This document shows, piece after piece, positions 5,455 through 7,100 of a stretch of 7,100 nt of DNA. The notes under the pieces are model-generated. The model saw only the letters and a program-made list of their open reading frames with translations. It made no database searches and was not told where the DNA came from. This DNA comes from Candidatus Poribacteria bacterium. GTDB taxonomy: Bacteria > Poribacteria > WGA-4E > GCA-2687025. The stretch is from positions 1-7,100 of the forward strand of contig NYZG01000169.1 of assembly GCA_002687025.1 (NCBI GenBank), given 5' to 3'. Every line of letters starts with the position of its first letter. The stretch's first letter is position 1. Made by a program: the position numbers and the translations under genes.

Positions 5455-6186
5455 GTGGCAGACGCCCTCACACGCGACCAGATAGAGCAATTCAGACAGG
5501 ACGGCTATCTCGGGCCGTTCGCTCTGTGTTCGCCGGACGAGATGGCGCGGATAGCCGCGCGGTTGGACGCCGACCTGTTCGCGTCGGAGCCGCCCCAGCA
5601 GGGCCTGTACCAGTCGCGTCACCTCGACAATAGGCAGGTTTACGACCTGTGCGCTCACCCGGCCATCATCTCTCGCATGGCGAGCATCTACGGTCCTGAT
5701 CTGCTGCTATGGCGTTCGCATTTCTTCCTCAAGGAGCAGGGAGCGGCCGAGGTCCCGTGGCATCAGGACACGAACTACTGGCCCCTGGAGCCGCCGCTGA
5801 ACATCTCGGCGTGGGTCGCGATCGACGACGCGACGGTCGAGAACGCCTGTGTCCACGTGATACCCGGATCGCACCAGACGGTCGTCCCCCACGTTCGATC
5901 GCCGGAGGGCATGCTGTTCGCCGAGATGGCGGACATGGAGTACGTCGACACGACGACGGCCGTGGCGATGGAGCTGCGCGCCGGCGAGTTCTTCCTGTTC
6001 AACGAGCGCACCGTGCACCAATCCGCCCCGAACAACTCCGACCGGCGACGCCTGGGTCTCGCCGTCCGAGTGACGACGCCCGTCGTCTGCGTGGATCATC
6101 GCCGCCTGTTCCCCGGACACAAGGTCGTCGTGGTGAGCGGCGAGGATCGCCTCGGGTTCAGCGATGCCGCCGACCCGCCCGACTAG
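5455..6186 (+). CDS. Phytanoyl-CoA dioxygenase (PhyH) family protein, canonical iron site
   Basis: A 243-residue cytosolic Fe(II)/2-oxoglutarate-dependent oxygenase of the PhyH family; such enzymes hydroxylate diverse small molecules, and the substrate here cannot be named. The N-terminus LTRDQIEQFRQDGYLGPF (5-22) is the usual PhyH opening. The iron motif is PWHQDTNYW (101-109), giving H103 and D105. CVHVIPGSH (132-140) is the family core strand, and GEFFLFNERTVHQSAPN (177-193) supplies the distal ligand H188; R199, eleven residues on, fits the 2-oxoglutarate-binding arginine. All expected ligands are present, so it should be active. The GTG at 5455 is favoured because AGGAG (5444-5448) lies six bases upstream and the alternative ATG at 5401 falls inside a promoter element. 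It converges on a second PhyH gene 15 bases away. Confidence 0.88.
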   Translation: MADALTRDQIEQFRQDGYLGPFALCSPDEMARIAARLDADLFASEPPQQGLYQSRHLDNRQVYDLCAHPAIISRMASIYGPDLLLWRSHFFLKEQGAAEVPWHQDTNYWPLEPPLNISAWVAIDDATVENACVHVIPGSHQTVVPHVRSPEGMLFAEMADMEYVDTTTAVAMELRAGEFFLFNERTVHQSAPNNSDRRRLGLAVRVTTPVVCVDHRRLFPGHKVVVVSGEDRLGFSDAADPPD

Positions 6187-6201
6187 CCGCGAGCTCCGGC
6201 T

Positions 6202-6975
6202 CTACAGCGCGACGTTCTCCTCGCTGAAGTAGTCGTTCGGCGCCCCACGGTAGAAGTCGTGATGCCACACGCCACGGAACAGCGTGCGCCGCTTCGGCGG
6301 CATCGCCTCGATGACCTCACGCGGCAGGCACAACTTGTGGTACTGCGCGTCCGCGTTGCTGTAGCAGTTGAATACGGCGACGCGCGGATGATCCTTCGTC
6401 TTCCAGATGGGGCCGGCGTGGTTCACGCTCTCGGAGAAGAGGATCGCGGAGCCGGGCGGGCACTCGTACGTCTCGAACAGGGGAGAGTCGAACCCCAGGT
6501 GAGAGTCGGGTATTGGGAAATTCATCTTGTGGCTGCCGGACATGACGAGCGTGCCACCCTCCCCATGGCGCACCGGGTTCAGTTCCCACGCCACGCGCGT
6601 CAGACCGCTGTATATGCTGCCGTTCTGGCACGAGTACTTGTGGACGCCGACACCCAATCCCCCTCCGTGCGGTTCGAGGCCCACCTGTCCCTCGCTGCGG
6701 ACCATGGGGAAGCTGTTCTCACAGCGGAAGCCGTAGCATCCGTCGTGCCGGTCGCCGCCCAGAACGCCCCGGAGCACGGTGACTATCGCGGGATGGTCCA
6801 CCAACACCTGCGCGGGGCCGCTGAGCGAGTAACGGTCGTTGGGGTCGAGGCTGTCGCGGTCGTCCCGTAGGGCGTAGACATGCTCGCGAATGGCGGTCAC
6901 ATCGTCCTCCGCGAGAACGCCGGGGAGCAGCAGCCAGCCTTTCAGGTCGAAGAGGAACTTCTGCTCGTCGGTCAT
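6202..6975 (-). CDS. Phytanoyl-CoA dioxygenase (PhyH) family protein with HxG in place of HxD
   Basis: A 257-residue PhyH-family protein, counted from the ATG at 6975. It opens with MTDEQKFLFDLKGWLLLPGV, the family's N-terminal helix and strand. The iron motif region reads LEPHGGGLG (100-108): H103 is followed by G105 where the family's Asp normally sits. GGTLVMSGSHKMNFP (140-154) is the core strand; ILFSESVNHAGP (178-189) gives the distal His H186, and R198 fits the 2-oxoglutarate arginine. From memory, a PhyH branch common in planctomycete-like bacteria has a similar HGGG motif, so this may be a lineage trait rather than a mutation. It could oxidise with an unusual iron site, halogenate, or be catalytically altered. 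A GTG at 7014 would add 13 non-conserved residues; neither start has a clear ribosome site. It ends convergent with the canonical PhyH gene. Confidence 0.83.
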   Translation of the reverse strand: MTDEQKFLFDLKGWLLLPGVLAEDDVTAIREHVYALRDDRDSLDPNDRYSLSGPAQVLVDHPAIVTVLRGVLGGDRHDGCYGFRCENSFPMVRSEGQVGLEPHGGGLGVGVHKYSCQNGSIYSGLTRVAWELNPVRHGEGGTLVMSGSHKMNFPIPDSHLGFDSPLFETYECPPGSAILFSESVNHAGPIWKTKDHPRVAVFNCYSNADAQYHKLCLPREVIEAMPPKRRTLFRGVWHHDFYRGAPNDYFSEENVAL

Positions 6976-7100
6976 CGGTTGGGCGGCGTCGATCGGATGG
7001 TCGTCGTAGGTCACATTTATCGTGACTACTCAGCCTGATCTGGGACGCCCCCTGGCCGGGAGGTGTGTGTCTGGGTTAGGGTCTCGCCATGGCCCCTCTA

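Noticed and set aside
6185..6201. Hairpin AGCCG/CGGCT between the two convergent PhyH stop codons
   Set aside because: Only 5 bp, no T-run, and overlaps a stop codon; too weak to call a terminator.
7015..7100. Possible promoter (GATAAA on minus strand) and a new gene start at ATG 7089
   Set aside because: No -35 partner for the minus-strand box, and only four codons follow the ATG before the window ends.

Overview
The window is high-GC bacterial chromosomal DNA holding seven protein genes, a 5'-truncated gene at the left edge and a decayed transposase. Most of it is housekeeping: the ATPase end of SMC, peptide deformylase, a LarE-type sulfur transferase, a sigma-70 family factor and ribosomal protein S20. 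The host phylum cannot be fixed from this sequence. High GC, a compact SigA-like factor and two phytanoyl-CoA-dioxygenase (PhyH) family genes would fit an environmental PhyH-rich lineage such as Armatimonadota or planctomycete-like bacteria, but this is only inference.

Layout. 3-365 (+) is the C-terminal end of smc. 366-1046 holds a broken ISKra4-like transposase remnant on the minus strand (about 528-857), followed by a candidate promoter and leader for the next gene. 1047-2099 (+) encodes an aminoglycoside-phosphotransferase-fold kinase of unknown substrate. An intergenic gap with a good inverted repeat separates it from def (2227-2751) and larE (2748-3626), which overlap by ATGA and are probably translationally coupled. 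A candidate promoter over the larE stop codon precedes the sigma factor gene (3753-4724). This gene converges on rpsT (4818-5087, minus), with a hairpin between them. The 367-bp gap 5088-5454 is a divergent control region: a rpsT promoter and leader with a perfect 14-bp palindrome, and an extended -10 promoter for the first PhyH gene. The two PhyH genes (5455-6186 plus, 6202-6975 minus) converge with only 15 bp between them.

How the genes relate. Def, S20, the sigma factor and SMC are core-growth functions. LarE normally makes the sulfur groups of the nickel-pincer cofactor, but no larB, larC or racemase gene lies here, so its partners must be elsewhere or its role differs. The two PhyH proteins differ at the iron site: the first keeps the canonical His-x-Asp motif, while the second has His-x-Gly at the equivalent place.

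I found no convincing new multi-gene system, CRISPR array, tRNA or rRNA. The observations most worth a second look are the HxG PhyH protein, the three-cysteine LarE coupled to def, the altered promoter-recognition helix of the sigma factor, the palindromes in the rpsT leader and upstream of def, and the transposase remnant.
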